NCBI GenBank assembly: GCA_020854055.1
Contig: JADZGD010000017.1
Location: 1-64,000, forward strand
Length of the DNA: 64,000 nt
Direction of reading: 5' to 3'
Source of the DNA: Bryobacterales bacterium
GTDB taxonomy: Bacteria; Acidobacteriota; Terriglobia; Bryobacterales; Bryobacteraceae
Below the pieces are notes generated by a model that worked only from the letters and a program-made list of their open reading frames with translations, did no database searches and was not told the origin of the DNA. This document shows, piece by piece, positions 17,324 through 27,160 of the stretch (position 1 is its first letter; each line of letters starts with the position of its first letter). The position numbers were made by a program, and so were the translations under genes.

Positions 17324-17785
17324 ATGCACGGCTACCTGGAAAACTACGGCGCGGGCGAGGAGCGGCGGGCCAAGTTAATTCGCCGGTGGTCTTTCATCGT
17401 GCTGGCTATCCTGGTGGCCGCCGGCGTGACGTACTTTTCCCTGCGCGACCGCACTGAAAAGGCTCAGATCGCCAGGTTCCTCGACCTGCTTCGCCAGAAG
17501 AACTATCGCGGCGCATATGCGTTGTGGGGCTGCACCGAAGCCCACCCTTGCCGCGATTACAGCTTCGCCCGGTTCCTGGAAGACTGGGGGCCGGACGGTC
17601 CCCACAAGGACTACTCCGAGGCCCGCCTTTCGCGCAGCCGTTCCTGCGATGCGGGAATCATAGCCACTATCAACTTTGGCCGCGGAGAGCCCGTGCTGCT
17701 GTGGGTGACACGATCCGACAAGTCGCTGAGCTTTGCGCCATGGCCGGTGTGTACACCGAAAATGGCGCCCCAGTACGCCCCCTAA
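17324..17785 (+). CDS. Small single-pass membrane protein, unknown function
   Basis: 153 residues. A charged N-terminus (ENYGAGEERRAKLIRRW) leads into one membrane helix (FIVLAILVAAGVTYFSL), then a soluble periplasmic part of about 110 residues with four or five cysteines (WGCTEAHPCRDY, SCDAG, PVCTP). The cysteines may form disulfides outside the cytoplasm. It lies 10 nt after the Skp gene, so co-transcription is probable. I recognise no family. Confidence 0.7.
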   Translation: MHGYLENYGAGEERRAKLIRRWSFIVLAILVAAGVTYFSLRDRTEKAQIARFLDLLRQKNYRGAYALWGCTEAHPCRDYSFARFLEDWGPDGPHKDYSEARLSRSRSCDAGIIATINFGRGEPVLLWVTRSDKSLSFAPWPVCTPKMAPQYAP

Positions 17786-17839
17786 AATAATTCGTTAGTG
17801 CCCCGTCTCCACTCGCTGTGCGGCGAAGATCAACCCTGA

Positions 17840-17845
17840 TAGTCT
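17840..17845 (+). promoter_or_regulatory. Candidate -10 box of a leaderless mRNA
   Basis: TAGTCT ends 7 nt before the ATG at 17853 (spacer GTATTGG) and no Shine-Dalgarno is present. It fits the TANNNT-N7-ATG geometry of leaderless starts, as at 14747, 36464, 43493 and 61009. Confidence 0.35.
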
Positions 17846-17852
17846 GTATTGG

Positions 17853-20441
17853 ATGACTGCGCGGATGGTTCTCATCGCGGCCGTGTCGGCGGTACTGGCG
17901 GCAGGCGCATCACCCGAAGTGAATTCGATCGGGATGCGCATGATGCCGGTCGAAGCCGGCACCTTTCTCATGGGGCAGGATTCGCCGGTTCCCGACGATC
18001 TGACCGAGCCGTTGACCTACTACTCGCGTGAGATGTTGCGCAAGCGATTTCCCACCGGCGACAGTTCACGATTCCGGCTGTGGCTCGACCATGCGCGGCG
18101 GGGCGACTTCGACGAGAAACCGCTGCACCGGGTGCGAATCACTCATTCCTTCCGCATGAGCGCTTTCGAGGTGACGAACGCGCAATACGAGCAATTCGAC
18201 CCGGGGCACAAGGCACTACGCGGTAAGCATGGCTTCTCCAGAGACGACGACGAGGCGGTGGTGTTCGTCACCTGGTATCAGGCCAAAGCCTTCACCGATT
18301 GGCTATCGAAAAAGGAGGGCAAGCCCTACCGGCTGCCGACCGAGGCAGAATGGGAATACGCCGCCCGGGCGGGTACGACGTCGCTGTATTTTACGGGCGA
18401 TCACCTGCCGGCGGCGTTCCACAAGAATGTTCGCAACAGTACCTTCGACCAACCGCGCGACGTCGTTCCTCTAACCATCGGCCAGACGCCACCCAATGCC
18501 TGGGGGCTCTACGATATGCACGGCAATGTAGAGGAGTGGTGCCAGGACTGGTACGGCGCCTACGAGGCCGGCGAGGCGGTGGATCCGGCGGGGCGGGCCT
18601 CAGGCGACTTCAAAGTTACGCGAAGCGGCAGCCACGGCACCCCGTTGTACTTTCTGCGATCGGCAAACCGCATGGGGATGGTACCTGGAGCCGCAAATTG
18701 GATGATCGGCTTCCGGGTAGTCGAAGGCGAGCCGCCCGCCACCCGGCCGTTGCCCGAGGCCGGCCCGCTGCCATTTCAACAAAATGTATCGCAGCGGGGC
18801 GATCCCCTGCCGGCCATCGACCCGGCCCGGCCCCACTTTGAGGGACCGCGGCAATTTATCAGAATTCCGCCCCATTCGCATGGCCCGCTTTACTCACACC
18901 ACAATCACGATGTAGCCATCGCCGCCTGCCCCAGTGGCGATCTGCTGGCCATCTGGTACACCTGCGTGCAGGAACGCGGCAGGGAATTGGCGACAGCCAT
19001 TAGCCGGTTGCGGCGCGGCGCGCGCGAGTGGGATGAGGCGTCGCCATTCTGGGATGCCCCCGACCGCAACGATCACGCGCCGGCGATGTGGTTCGACGGC
19101 AAAAAGACCATCTACCACTTCAACGGGCTTGGCATCGCGGGAGGCTGGGTGCCGCTGGCAGGCATCGTGCGTACATCGGAAGATAACGGCGTCACCTGGT
19201 CGAGGGCACGCTTCGTATCGCAGCAGTTCGATTCGAGCAGCATGTTCGCGCAATCGGTGGCGCGGCTGAGCGATGGTTCGGTTGCGGCGGCGGCGGATTA
19301 TTCGCCGGAGCCCGGAACGAAGCGGCACTCCGGCACCGGCATCTGGTTCAGCCGGGACGGGGCGCAAACCTGGAGCCACAAGGAAGGGGTGATCCCCGGC
19401 GTGCACGCAACATTTGTCGAATTGAAGGACGGCCGGCTGATGGCTTTTGGGCGCGGAGAGGCGGTGAACGGTTGGATGCCGGTGAGCCATTCAAGCGACC
19501 TGGGCAGAACGTGGCAGACTTCGGCCAGCATTTTTCCGCCCATTACCGGTGGGCAGAGAGCAGCGCTGGTAAGGTTGAAAGAGGGACCGATCGTGCTGGT
19601 TTCCTTCGCCCGCGACGTGCGGAGGTTCGAGCCGATCCCGCGGGGAGCCGACATCCGGTGGAAAACCAACCTGTTCGCCGCCGTCTCGTTTGACGAAGGA
19701 AAGACCTGGCCGCTGCGCAAGGTGATCAGCGACAACCTGCCGGATCACGCGGTATTCACCATGGACCACGGCCGCGTGCGGATGAGCCCGGTCCGCTCCG
19801 AGCCGCAAGGATATCTGGCCATTACCCAGGCCGGCGATGGCCTGATTCATCTGCTGAGCAGCATCAACCACTATGCGTTCAACCTGGCATGGCTCAAGAA
19901 GCCGCAGGCGGACGTTCCCGTTGAGCCGCTGGCCCGTGAAATCAAGCGCGCCGGCGAGTTGACGCCGGTGCTCGCGGGCCGCCAAACGGCGCCCGGCAAG
20001 TGGGCCAATGACCGCACCGATGAAGTGACTCCACTCGACCCGGAGAAGGGCTTCACGGTGGAGGCGCGGGCGCGGGTGCCTGACGCAGGTGTTGAACAGG
20101 GCTTTGAATTGCGGGCTTTCGCCGTAAGTGGGCCGCGGTTGCTCAACCGGTATGCGATTCGGGTGTCAACGTCCACGGTGGACTACTGGGACGGCGCGCG
20201 ATGGAATGTCATTCGCAAGGGTCTGAACAATACGGATTCGCCGCACGCATTCCGCCTGGCTGTCCGGCCGGATACGGCGGTACAGGTGTATCGCGACGGG
20301 GAACTGCTGGCGGCTCTCGACGCCGATCTTGGCAACGATCTGGCACAGGCGGCGCGCGGTTCGCATTTCGAGTGGGCGGCCTACGGCAACACTTCGATCG
20401 ATTCGGTGTCCTTCGATTGCCGCGGCGCATTCCGTCCCTGA
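17853..20441 (+). CDS. Exported FGE-like (SUMF1/EgtB) domain fused to BNR sialidase and lectin-like domain
   Basis: 862 residues. A signal peptide (about 1-20) is followed by an FGE-sulfatase fold (about 24-285) with SIGMRMMPVEAGTFLMG, YRLPTEAEWEYAARAG, WGLYDMHGNVEEWCQDWYG and a final IGFRVVEG. A six-bladed sialidase-like propeller (about 340-680) carries four Asp boxes at about residues 442, 500, 547 and 612 (SEDNGVTW, SRDGAQTW, SSDLGRTW, SFDEGKTW). A C-terminal beta domain (about 715-860, VEARARVPDAGVEQGFELRAF...) resembles LamG. The two catalytic FGE cysteines are absent: the segment RSGSHGTPLYFLRSANR has none. It is therefore unlikely to make formylglycine and may instead act as a scaffold or another iron/copper enzyme. 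The sialidase half may cleave sialic or other acidic sugars. Confidence 0.8.
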   Translation: MTARMVLIAAVSAVLAAGASPEVNSIGMRMMPVEAGTFLMGQDSPVPDDLTEPLTYYSREMLRKRFPTGDSSRFRLWLDHARRGDFDEKPLHRVRITHSFRMSAFEVTNAQYEQFDPGHKALRGKHGFSRDDDEAVVFVTWYQAKAFTDWLSKKEGKPYRLPTEAEWEYAARAGTTSLYFTGDHLPAAFHKNVRNSTFDQPRDVVPLTIGQTPPNAWGLYDMHGNVEEWCQDWYGAYEAGEAVDPAGRASGDFKVTRSGSHGTPLYFLRSANRMGMVPGAANWMIGFRVVEGEPPATRPLPEAGPLPFQQNVSQRGDPLPAIDPARPHFEGPRQFIRIPPHSHGPLYSHHNHDVAIAACPSGDLLAIWYTCVQERGRELATAISRLRRGAREWDEASPFWDAPDRNDHAPAMWFDGKKTIYHFNGLGIAGGWVPLAGIVRTSEDNGVTWSRARFVSQQFDSSSMFAQSVARLSDGSVAAAADYSPEPGTKRHSGTGIWFSRDGAQTWSHKEGVIPGVHATFVELKDGRLMAFGRGEAVNGWMPVSHSSDLGRTWQTSASIFPPITGGQRAALVRLKEGPIVLVSFARDVRRFEPIPRGADIRWKTNLFAAVSFDEGKTWPLRKVISDNLPDHAVFTMDHGRVRMSPVRSEPQGYLAITQAGDGLIHLLSSINHYAFNLAWLKKPQADVPVEPLAREIKRAGELTPVLAGRQTAPGKWANDRTDEVTPLDPEKGFTVEARARVPDAGVEQGFELRAFAVSGPRLLNRYAIRVSTSTVDYWDGARWNVIRKGLNNTDSPHAFRLAVRPDTAVQVYRDGELLAALDADLGNDLAQAARGSHFEWAAYGNTSIDSVSFDCRGAFRP

Positions 20442-20498
20442 ACGCGTCATCCGGCTACCGCGGACAGACTAATTGCGTATGATCGGTTGGGAGGTTTC

Positions 20499-23400
20499 GT
20501 GCCAGTCCGAATTGCCGTGGTTCTGTTTGGAGCGCTTGCTGCCTCGATGGCGTTGGCAGCGGATGGGGTAGTAGAACGAATCGGCGTACCCCGTACAGCG
20601 GAATTTGCCGTTGAGGCGGACGTGCGGTTCGGCGCCGCCGGCTCCACGGTTCAGGTTGATGCCGGAGGACGGCTGGAGCTTACCGCCGACACGGCCGATT
20701 CGGCGATCCAAATCAAGGCATCGCTCGGAGACAAGACGCTTGCCAGCGAGACCGAACGGCTGAAACCGGAAGTCCGCAAAGGGTGGGGCGATGGCGTCGA
20801 ACAGGATCTGGCCCGCGAAGCGGCGGCCATGACGGGATGGCGCGGGCGCTGGTTCCGGTTGAAAGTGGATGCGGACCGGAGCGATGTGTGGTTTTGGTTC
20901 GACGGCCGCGCGATTGCGAAGATACCGCGGCAGGCGTTGGCCGCGGAGATTGTGATCCGCGCTTCCGGCGAAGGTTCGATCCGCCAGGCCGCTTCCGAGC
21001 CGCCGTCGCGGCGCGGCGCGTTTCAGATGGTGGATTTGGCCGGATACGCCAACATGGACGGACCCGCCGTTCGCGGCCAGTTCACCGTCAACGGCATTCC
21101 CTTTTACGCCACCCGGCAGGCGGTGGACCTGTCGAAGACCGGGTTGCGGATTCGCCGGCAGCGGAACCGCCACACTTCCCTGTTTCAGCATCCGTTCAAC
21201 TTCATCAGCGCCATGGATGGCGACCCGCTGACCAGCCTGATCCGCGTGCCCAAGCGCTACTACCGCCAGGCGTGGCTGCTTTGCGCGTTCTCCGACCCCA
21301 GGCTGAGCGCCAAGGCTACGCTGCGGCTGGCGCGTTATCGCGGCGCGGCCGGTGCGTTCTTCGCGGATTCGGAGTTTACGGTGCCCGGACAGAGCGGCGC
21401 GCCGGTGACGATTCCGGGCCTCGAGGGACGGTTCTGGCTGGTGCCGGTGAGACTTGATCCCGGGGCGCTGCAGGATGTTCTGGCGGCTGATGTGCTCAAA
21501 GCGCAGGGCAATCCGGGCAAGGTGCTGGAACTCGATGCCGGCGTGCCCTGGATGGAGATGGAACTGACCCGCGAGTTACGACCCGAACTGTACTGCATGC
21601 TGCCGCTCGGTCCCACCAGCGGCGTGCGGATCTACGGCATCACGCTCGAGGAATCGCCGGTGCGGATGGTGGCTACGACGGATGTGGTGGGTTCTCTTTT
21701 TGAAACCGGCACGCAGCCGCACTTTCGTGTCTGGCTGGAAAACAACAGCGGAAAGCCACAGCAGGCTTCCCTGGCGGTGGCCTGGCGCAACCGGGAGGGC
21801 GAGGAGGCTCGCAAGATGGCGGCCGTTCCACTCGGTGCCGCGGAGAGGCGGACCGAACGGGTGCAACTGCCGGTGTTAGCGCCCGGCAAGTACGACCTGT
21901 CGTTTCAACTGCGGGACGCCAAGGGCCAACTGATGGTTCAGCGGGCGACAACGTTCGCCGTTCTTCCGCCTGATACGAGACGGGCGGAGCGAGACTCGCC
22001 GTTCGGCCTGTGGAGTTGGGGCGGCGCGCATCTTACGCCTCCCAATGAAATCGAAGCAGAGTTGATGCGCAGGGCAGGAGCGCGCTTTACGTTGGGGGTG
22101 AACTATCCCTCGAAGCACAAGTTTGGGATCGGCACCGGCACGGACAGCGTGATCGGCGTCTTCTACACTTCGGAGCACGTCCCCGCAAGTTCTCCGGAGG
22201 CGGCCAGGGCGATGGTACAGACCATGAAGAAGCGCGGGTCGAATCCCCGCTACTGGCAGATTTACTGGGAAGACTCCCTCTCCAGCCGCCACAATCATCA
22301 GTTTCCGCCGTCACTGACTGGAAGAGCGCCCATGGTGCTCAACGATGAAGAGGAGGCCCGGCTCAAGTCCTACTGGGACCGGGCCGAGGGCTACGCCCGC
22401 GAGACGCGGCGCGAATTGCCACGAGAGAAGTTGGCGCTGGGCGCATTCCCCAATTTCACCGAGGAGTTTCTGCGGCGCGGTTTCCCCAAACAGTATCTGG
22501 ATGCGCTCAGCCTGGAGGTGACGTGTTACCGGATGCAGCCGGAACGGCCGCCGGCTACGGATGACCTGAACGGTCTCTACTTCATTCAAGAGTGGAAGAA
22601 GAAGTACGGCTATCAGGGGCTGGACACGATTATGGTGGAGTCGATGTTCCACGGAACGGCTCCCGGCTACGTGACGGAACGCGACCAGGCAAACTACTAC
22701 GTGCGAGATTTTTTGCTGGGACTGGCCTACGGCGTGAAGCTGTTCGGCATGAGCGCGATGATCACCGACGTCAGCGACGACTATTACCGCACCAGTTGGG
22801 GCAATGTGGGCCTGTGCCATCGGGCGCCGGAACCGAGTCCGAAAGAATCGTATGTGACTTACGCGACGATGACCAGCATGATTGACCAGGCTCACTACGC
22901 GGGCTACGTGGAGACGGGAACGGCCAGCGTTTACGCCCTGCACTTTGTGCGTCCCAATGGCGCAAACGTCTACGCGATGTGGACCACCCGGGGAACGCGG
23001 CCGGTCACGGTGGAATTGGACCGGGAGGCCGGTGCTGAAGTGGTGGATGGAATGTTTCGACGGTCACCGCTCAAAGGAACCCAGGTGGAGTTGAGTGAGG
23101 CTCCGGTTTATCTGGCGACCAGCGCGCGGCTGAAACGGGTGAAGCCCCAGGCGCCGGTCTATCAGGAGACGCCTCCGCGCGGGGCGGAGCCGGTAATCCG
23201 ATTGAACACGCTTGACGGCTGGCGCCCCAGGCCGGGGAAGGATGCCCTGATCGAAGAAGGAAATCCAGCCTACCCGCGGCGGCCAGGCAAGTTCGAATTT
23301 CGAACGGTGACCGATTCTTCGCGCGGGCCGGTGGTGGAGGTTTCCGCTAGCGCAGTCGATCACAACCCGCTGTTGCCGATGTATGGCGTGTTGGACCGGG

Positions 23401-23792
23401 CTCAGCCGCTTCCAATCCCAGGCCGGCCCAGGCGGCTGGGCCTGCGCGTCAAGGGCAACTCCGGATGGGGGCGTGTCACCTTCGAGGTGATCGACGCCAA
23501 GGGAGAACGCTGGACCGGTGTGGGAGGTTCCGAGGATCCCTACGGCTACGGTTTCATCAATTTCGACGGTTGGCGATGGGTGGAGGTGGATCTTCCCGGG
23601 CAGTTCCGCGATGGCTTCCCTTGGCCCATATCGAACAACTGGACGGCAACGGGCGGAGATCAGTTGGTGGATTATCCGCTGTCGCTCCAAAGCATCGTGG
23701 TGGAGATGCGGGACCACGTGGTCTACGTCAACCAGTTGGCGCCGGTGCCCTCCACCACCATTCGCTTGCAGGATCTGCGGGCCGTTTATTGA
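20499..23792 (+). CDS. Large exported protein, unrecognised, with TIM-barrel-like centre
   Basis: 1097 residues from a GTG at 20499, chosen because GGGAGG sits 4 nt upstream; a TTG 12 nt earlier is the alternative. A clean signal peptide (1-23, ending MALAADG) is followed by an N-terminal beta-sandwich-like part (to about 400), a central part (about 500-800) starting SPFGLWSWGGAHLTPPNEIE with alternating strands and helices that look like a glycosidase TIM barrel (LMRRAGARFTLGVNYP, YWQIYWEDSLSSRHN, LGAFPNFTEEFLRRGFPKQY), and a C-terminal beta domain that may bind carbohydrate. I know no family with this order. It follows the sialidase fusion by 57 nt and precedes a TonB receptor, so an extracellular glycosidase role is inference. 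Confidence 0.7.
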   Translation: MPVRIAVVLFGALAASMALAADGVVERIGVPRTAEFAVEADVRFGAAGSTVQVDAGGRLELTADTADSAIQIKASLGDKTLASETERLKPEVRKGWGDGVEQDLAREAAAMTGWRGRWFRLKVDADRSDVWFWFDGRAIAKIPRQALAAEIVIRASGEGSIRQAASEPPSRRGAFQMVDLAGYANMDGPAVRGQFTVNGIPFYATRQAVDLSKTGLRIRRQRNRHTSLFQHPFNFISAMDGDPLTSLIRVPKRYYRQAWLLCAFSDPRLSAKATLRLARYRGAAGAFFADSEFTVPGQSGAPVTIPGLEGRFWLVPVRLDPGALQDVLAADVLKAQGNPGKVLELDAGVPWMEMELTRELRPELYCMLPLGPTSGVRIYGITLEESPVRMVATTDVVGSLFETGTQPHFRVWLENNSGKPQQASLAVAWRNREGEEARKMAAVPLGAAERRTERVQLPVLAPGKYDLSFQLRDAKGQLMVQRATTFAVLPPDTRRAERDSPFGLWSWGGAHLTPPNEIEAELMRRAGARFTLGVNYPSKHKFGIGTGTDSVIGVFYTSEHVPASSPEAARAMVQTMKKRGSNPRYWQIYWEDSLSSRHNHQFPPSLTGRAPMVLNDEEEARLKSYWDRAEGYARETRRELPREKLALGAFPNFTEEFLRRGFPKQYLDALSLEVTCYRMQPERPPATDDLNGLYFIQEWKKKYGYQGLDTIMVESMFHGTAPGYVTERDQANYYVRDFLLGLAYGVKLFGMSAMITDVSDDYYRTSWGNVGLCHRAPEPSPKESYVTYATMTSMIDQAHYAGYVETGTASVYALHFVRPNGANVYAMWTTRGTRPVTVELDREAGAEVVDGMFRRSPLKGTQVELSEAPVYLATSARLKRVKPQAPVYQETPPRGAEPVIRLNTLDGWRPRPGKDALIEEGNPAYPRRPGKFEFRTVTDSSRGPVVEVSASAVDHNPLLPMYGVLDRAQPLPIPGRPRRLGLRVKGNSGWGRVTFEVIDAKGERWTGVGGSEDPYGYGFINFDGWRWVEVDLPGQFRDGFPWPISNNWTATGGDQLVDYPLSLQSIVVEMRDHVVYVNQLAPVPSTTIRLQDLRAVY

Positions 23793-23820
23793 CCGGACAC
23801 CAGGGCCAGGCACGGCTGTA

Positions 23821-23840
23821 CTGTCGTGTTAACATGACAG
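23821..23840. promoter_or_regulatory. Near-perfect 20-bp palindrome before the TonB receptor start
   Basis: CTGTCGTGTT/AACATGACAG has nine of ten base pairs matching, centred on GTTAAC. It ends 4 nt before the GTG start at 23845, so a bound dimeric regulator would block the ribosome site or promoter clearance. The HTH regulator encoded just downstream of the receptor (27161-28282) is a candidate binder. Confidence 0.5.
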
Positions 23841-23844
23841 CGTC

Positions 23845-26800
23845 GTGTGTAAAATCCTCACGTTCGGGATCCTCATGGTTCTGGTTCCGCAGCTCCGCGC
23901 GCAGTCGACCAAGGCGGAGCTATTCGGAGTAATCCGGGATCCCGCCGGCCTTCCGGCCAGCGGCACCTCGGTGAAGCTGGTCAACACCGGTACCGGGTTC
24001 ACCCGGTGCGCGCAAGCGGGCTCTGATGGCGTCTATCGCTTTCTGGCGCTGCCGCCCGGCGCCTATCGCCTGTCGGCCGATCACTTCGGGTTTGCTCCGC
24101 TTGTCAGAGAGGGCATCACGCTACGGGTGGGCGAGCGGTTGGCGCTCGACATGGCCCTGGCGATTGGCGGCTCCAGCCAGCAGATTGAGGTGACGGCCGC
24201 CGCACCGCTGCTTCAGGCGAGCCGGGGAACCGCCGGCTATAACGTGGAACAACGTAAGGTGGTGACGCTACCGCTCGATGGACGCAACTTCGTCCCGCTG
24301 GTTGCGCTGGCGCCCGGCGTAGCGCTTCCGCCGGGCAACCTGCTGCCACGCATCAATGGCAGCCGGCCGCGCGTAAGCGAGTACATTTACGACGGAGTCA
24401 GCGTCCTCCAGCCGGAGCCGGGCCAGGTGGCGTTTTATCCGATTGTGGACGCAATTGACGAATTTCGCGTGGAGACCAACAGTTTTTCGGCCGAGTACGG
24501 GCGCTCCAATGGCGGCGTAATCATGGTGAGCCAGAAATCCGGCTCCAACATCCTGCACGGAACGCTGTTCGAGTTTTTTCGCAACGAGGCATTGAACGCG
24601 CGGAACCTATTCGCCTCCACCGGCGCGAAGCCGCGCTTCCGCCGCAACCAGTATGGGTTTGTGCTGGGCGGGCCCATCCGGCACGACAAGACTTTTTTCT
24701 TTGTCGACTGGCAGCAGACGCAACTGAGCACCGGCGTGGTTCGAACCAGTACGATTCCTACTGCGGCCGAGCAGAGTGGGGTGTTTGCCGTGGCCATCTT
24801 TGACCCGGCCAGCACGCGCCGCACGGATGCGGGTTATCTGCGCGATGCCTTCCCCGGCAGCCGGATTCCGCTGGCTCGCATCGATTCAGCGGCGCGCGCC
24901 GCGGCGGGACGCTATCCGGCGCCGAATGTAGATTCGGGCGCGGGCATCGCGGCGGCGGCGAACAACTACCGGCGAACCGGCAATAACGATACGCTTTCGG
25001 ACCAGTTTGATACACGGCTCGATGAATACTTCGGCGGCCGGCACCGGTTGTTTGGACGATACTCTTTCCTGCGTGACGACAGCCATCCCACACCACCGCT
25101 TCCCGATGGCAGTGGCAACCTTACCTCAGGCGTCATCGGCAACACGCTGACGCGGGCCGACAGCCTGGCGTTGGAGCATACGGCGAATGTGACGGCGCAG
25201 TCGGTCAATCAGCTTCGCGTGGGTTATACCCGGCGCGGCTTTGGCCGGAACTCGCTTCGCACAGGCGAGGACATCGGCGCTACGGCACGGATCCCCAACC
25301 TTCCGGTGACCTCATACTCCGATGTGCTTCCCACCTACGACGTGGCGGGTTACCAGCAGTTGGGACCTCCGGCCAGCAGCAATGCGCACTTCACCACATC
25401 GGTTACGCAGGTGGTGGAGAACTATTCGTGGGTACGGGCGAGCCACAGCCTGAAGGCTGGCGCCGACATCCGCCACGAGGCACTGGACGTATTGCAGCCG
25501 CCCAGCCCCACCGGATATTTCCAGTTCACCAACATATTTACCAGCGGACTTACGCCGGCTGGCGCGGTGATGACGGGCACGGGCAACAGCTTCGCATCGT
25601 TCCTGTTGGGACAGGTGGGACAATTCCGAATCGACGCCCAGCCCCAGACTCTCAAACCACGCGCCAATATCGCCGAGTTCTTTCTTCAGGACGACTGGCG
25701 CGTAAGCAACCGCCTGAGCTTGAACCTGGGCGTTCGCTACACGCTGAACTTTCCCTCTACCGTGGAGGGGGATCGTGGGGCGGTATTTGACCTCCGCCGC
25801 GAGACGCTGGATTTCCTGGGCAACGACGGCTTTCCGCGTTCGGCCCGAGACCTCGAAAAGCTGAATTTTGCTCCCCGCCTGGGGGTGGCGTTCAAACTGA
25901 CGGATTCACTGGTGATCCGCTCCGGCTACGGGCTCACCTGGATAGAGCAGGCCGGTATCACTACTCCGTTCACCACGCCGCTGTTTCCGTTCATCCAGAC
26001 CCTGAGCGAGCAGACGCTGGACAACATCCACCCGGCCTTCACGTTGTCGGCCGGCCCCACGGTTCGGCTACAGCCTCCAAACCGCGATTCCGGACTTGGG
26101 CAGGGAGTGTTCGGCGTGCAGCGCGACAACGGCAGCGGCTATGCCCAGCAGTGGAATTTCATGCTGCAAAAGACCTTCGGCGATAACTGGACGATCGAAG
26201 GCGGGTATCTCGGCTCCAAGCTGACGCGGCTGGGGGTGCCGGATGCGAACCTGAACCAACTCACCGTGCAACAACTGGCGCTGGGCACGGCGCTTACCGA
26301 ACCAGTGGCGAATCCTTATGCCGGTGAGATTCCCGCCAACACGACGCTGGGGGCGCCCACCATCGCGAGGGCTCAATTGCTGCGCCCGTTCCCACGCTTC
26401 ACCACGGTTGCGCTGTACCGTGACAACATTGGCCACTCCACCTATCATTCCTTTCAGTCCCGGTTGGAAAAACGGTTCTCGCGCGGGCTGACGCTGACGG
26501 CTTCCTACACCTTTTCGCGATTGATCGACGATGCCGGCGCGGTGTTCGACTCTGCGATTCTGACCGGCCCGGTGGCCAACTTTCAGGCGGCGGACAGTTT
26601 CAACAAGCGGCTGGAGAAGGACGTCTCGACGGGCAACATCCCGCACGTGTTCTCGAGCGCGTTCGTTTACGAACTGCCCCGGCACTGGACGCGGGTGCGC
26701 ATCCTCAGCGGATGGCGCGCGGGGGGAATCCTGCGCGCGCAATCGGGCAGCCCAGTGGCTGTAACCCAGACGACCAACTTCAATGCCTTTGCCGGCTTCG

Positions 26801-27150
26801 GCATCCAGCGGCCCAACCGGGTGGCAAACCCGGCACTGGATCCCGCGCGGCGCAGCGTGAGCCGCTGGTTTGATACGTCGGCCTTCACCCCGGCGCGGCA
26901 GTTCACCCTGGGCAACAGTTCACGCAACCCGGTATCAGGCCCTCGATACAGCGCGCTCGATCTGATGCTGGGCAAAAGCTTCACACTCTCAGAGCGCTTG
27001 CGGGCCGAGTTTCGCGCCGAGGCGTTCAACGTGATGAACTCGCCGCCCTTGGGAAATCCCAACGGCAATTTTGGCAGCGCCGGGTTCGGCAGCATCACCA
27101 CGGCACTGGATCCGAGGGTTTTCGAGTTTGCGCTCAAGCTACAATTCTGA
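23845..27150 (+). CDS. TonB-dependent receptor, Oar-like
   Basis: 1101 residues, full length for this class. A signal peptide (about 1-20, ending RAQS) leads to a carboxypeptidase-regulatory domain (about 24-105; GVIRDPAGLPASGTSVKLV, LALPPGAYRL), then the plug (LLQASRGTAGYNVEQRKV, SAEYGRSNGGVIMVSQKSG), then a long barrel with aromatic strands and a terminal FALKLQF ending in Phe, the BAM recognition signal. GTG at 23845 is the start; an ATG at 23834 is in another frame. Substrate is unknown, but it is flanked by a glycosidase-like protein and by a regulator gene only 10 nt downstream, suggesting a regulated uptake unit. Confidence 0.93.
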   Translation: MCKILTFGILMVLVPQLRAQSTKAELFGVIRDPAGLPASGTSVKLVNTGTGFTRCAQAGSDGVYRFLALPPGAYRLSADHFGFAPLVREGITLRVGERLALDMALAIGGSSQQIEVTAAAPLLQASRGTAGYNVEQRKVVTLPLDGRNFVPLVALAPGVALPPGNLLPRINGSRPRVSEYIYDGVSVLQPEPGQVAFYPIVDAIDEFRVETNSFSAEYGRSNGGVIMVSQKSGSNILHGTLFEFFRNEALNARNLFASTGAKPRFRRNQYGFVLGGPIRHDKTFFFVDWQQTQLSTGVVRTSTIPTAAEQSGVFAVAIFDPASTRRTDAGYLRDAFPGSRIPLARIDSAARAAAGRYPAPNVDSGAGIAAAANNYRRTGNNDTLSDQFDTRLDEYFGGRHRLFGRYSFLRDDSHPTPPLPDGSGNLTSGVIGNTLTRADSLALEHTANVTAQSVNQLRVGYTRRGFGRNSLRTGEDIGATARIPNLPVTSYSDVLPTYDVAGYQQLGPPASSNAHFTTSVTQVVENYSWVRASHSLKAGADIRHEALDVLQPPSPTGYFQFTNIFTSGLTPAGAVMTGTGNSFASFLLGQVGQFRIDAQPQTLKPRANIAEFFLQDDWRVSNRLSLNLGVRYTLNFPSTVEGDRGAVFDLRRETLDFLGNDGFPRSARDLEKLNFAPRLGVAFKLTDSLVIRSGYGLTWIEQAGITTPFTTPLFPFIQTLSEQTLDNIHPAFTLSAGPTVRLQPPNRDSGLGQGVFGVQRDNGSGYAQQWNFMLQKTFGDNWTIEGGYLGSKLTRLGVPDANLNQLTVQQLALGTALTEPVANPYAGEIPANTTLGAPTIARAQLLRPFPRFTTVALYRDNIGHSTYHSFQSRLEKRFSRGLTLTASYTFSRLIDDAGAVFDSAILTGPVANFQAADSFNKRLEKDVSTGNIPHVFSSAFVYELPRHWTRVRILSGWRAGGILRAQSGSPVAVTQTTNFNAFAGFGIQRPNRVANPALDPARRSVSRWFDTSAFTPARQFTLGNSSRNPVSGPRYSALDLMLGKSFTLSERLRAEFRAEAFNVMNSPPLGNPNGNFGSAGFGSITTALDPRVFEFALKLQF

Positions 27151-27160
27151 GCAGAGAGTC

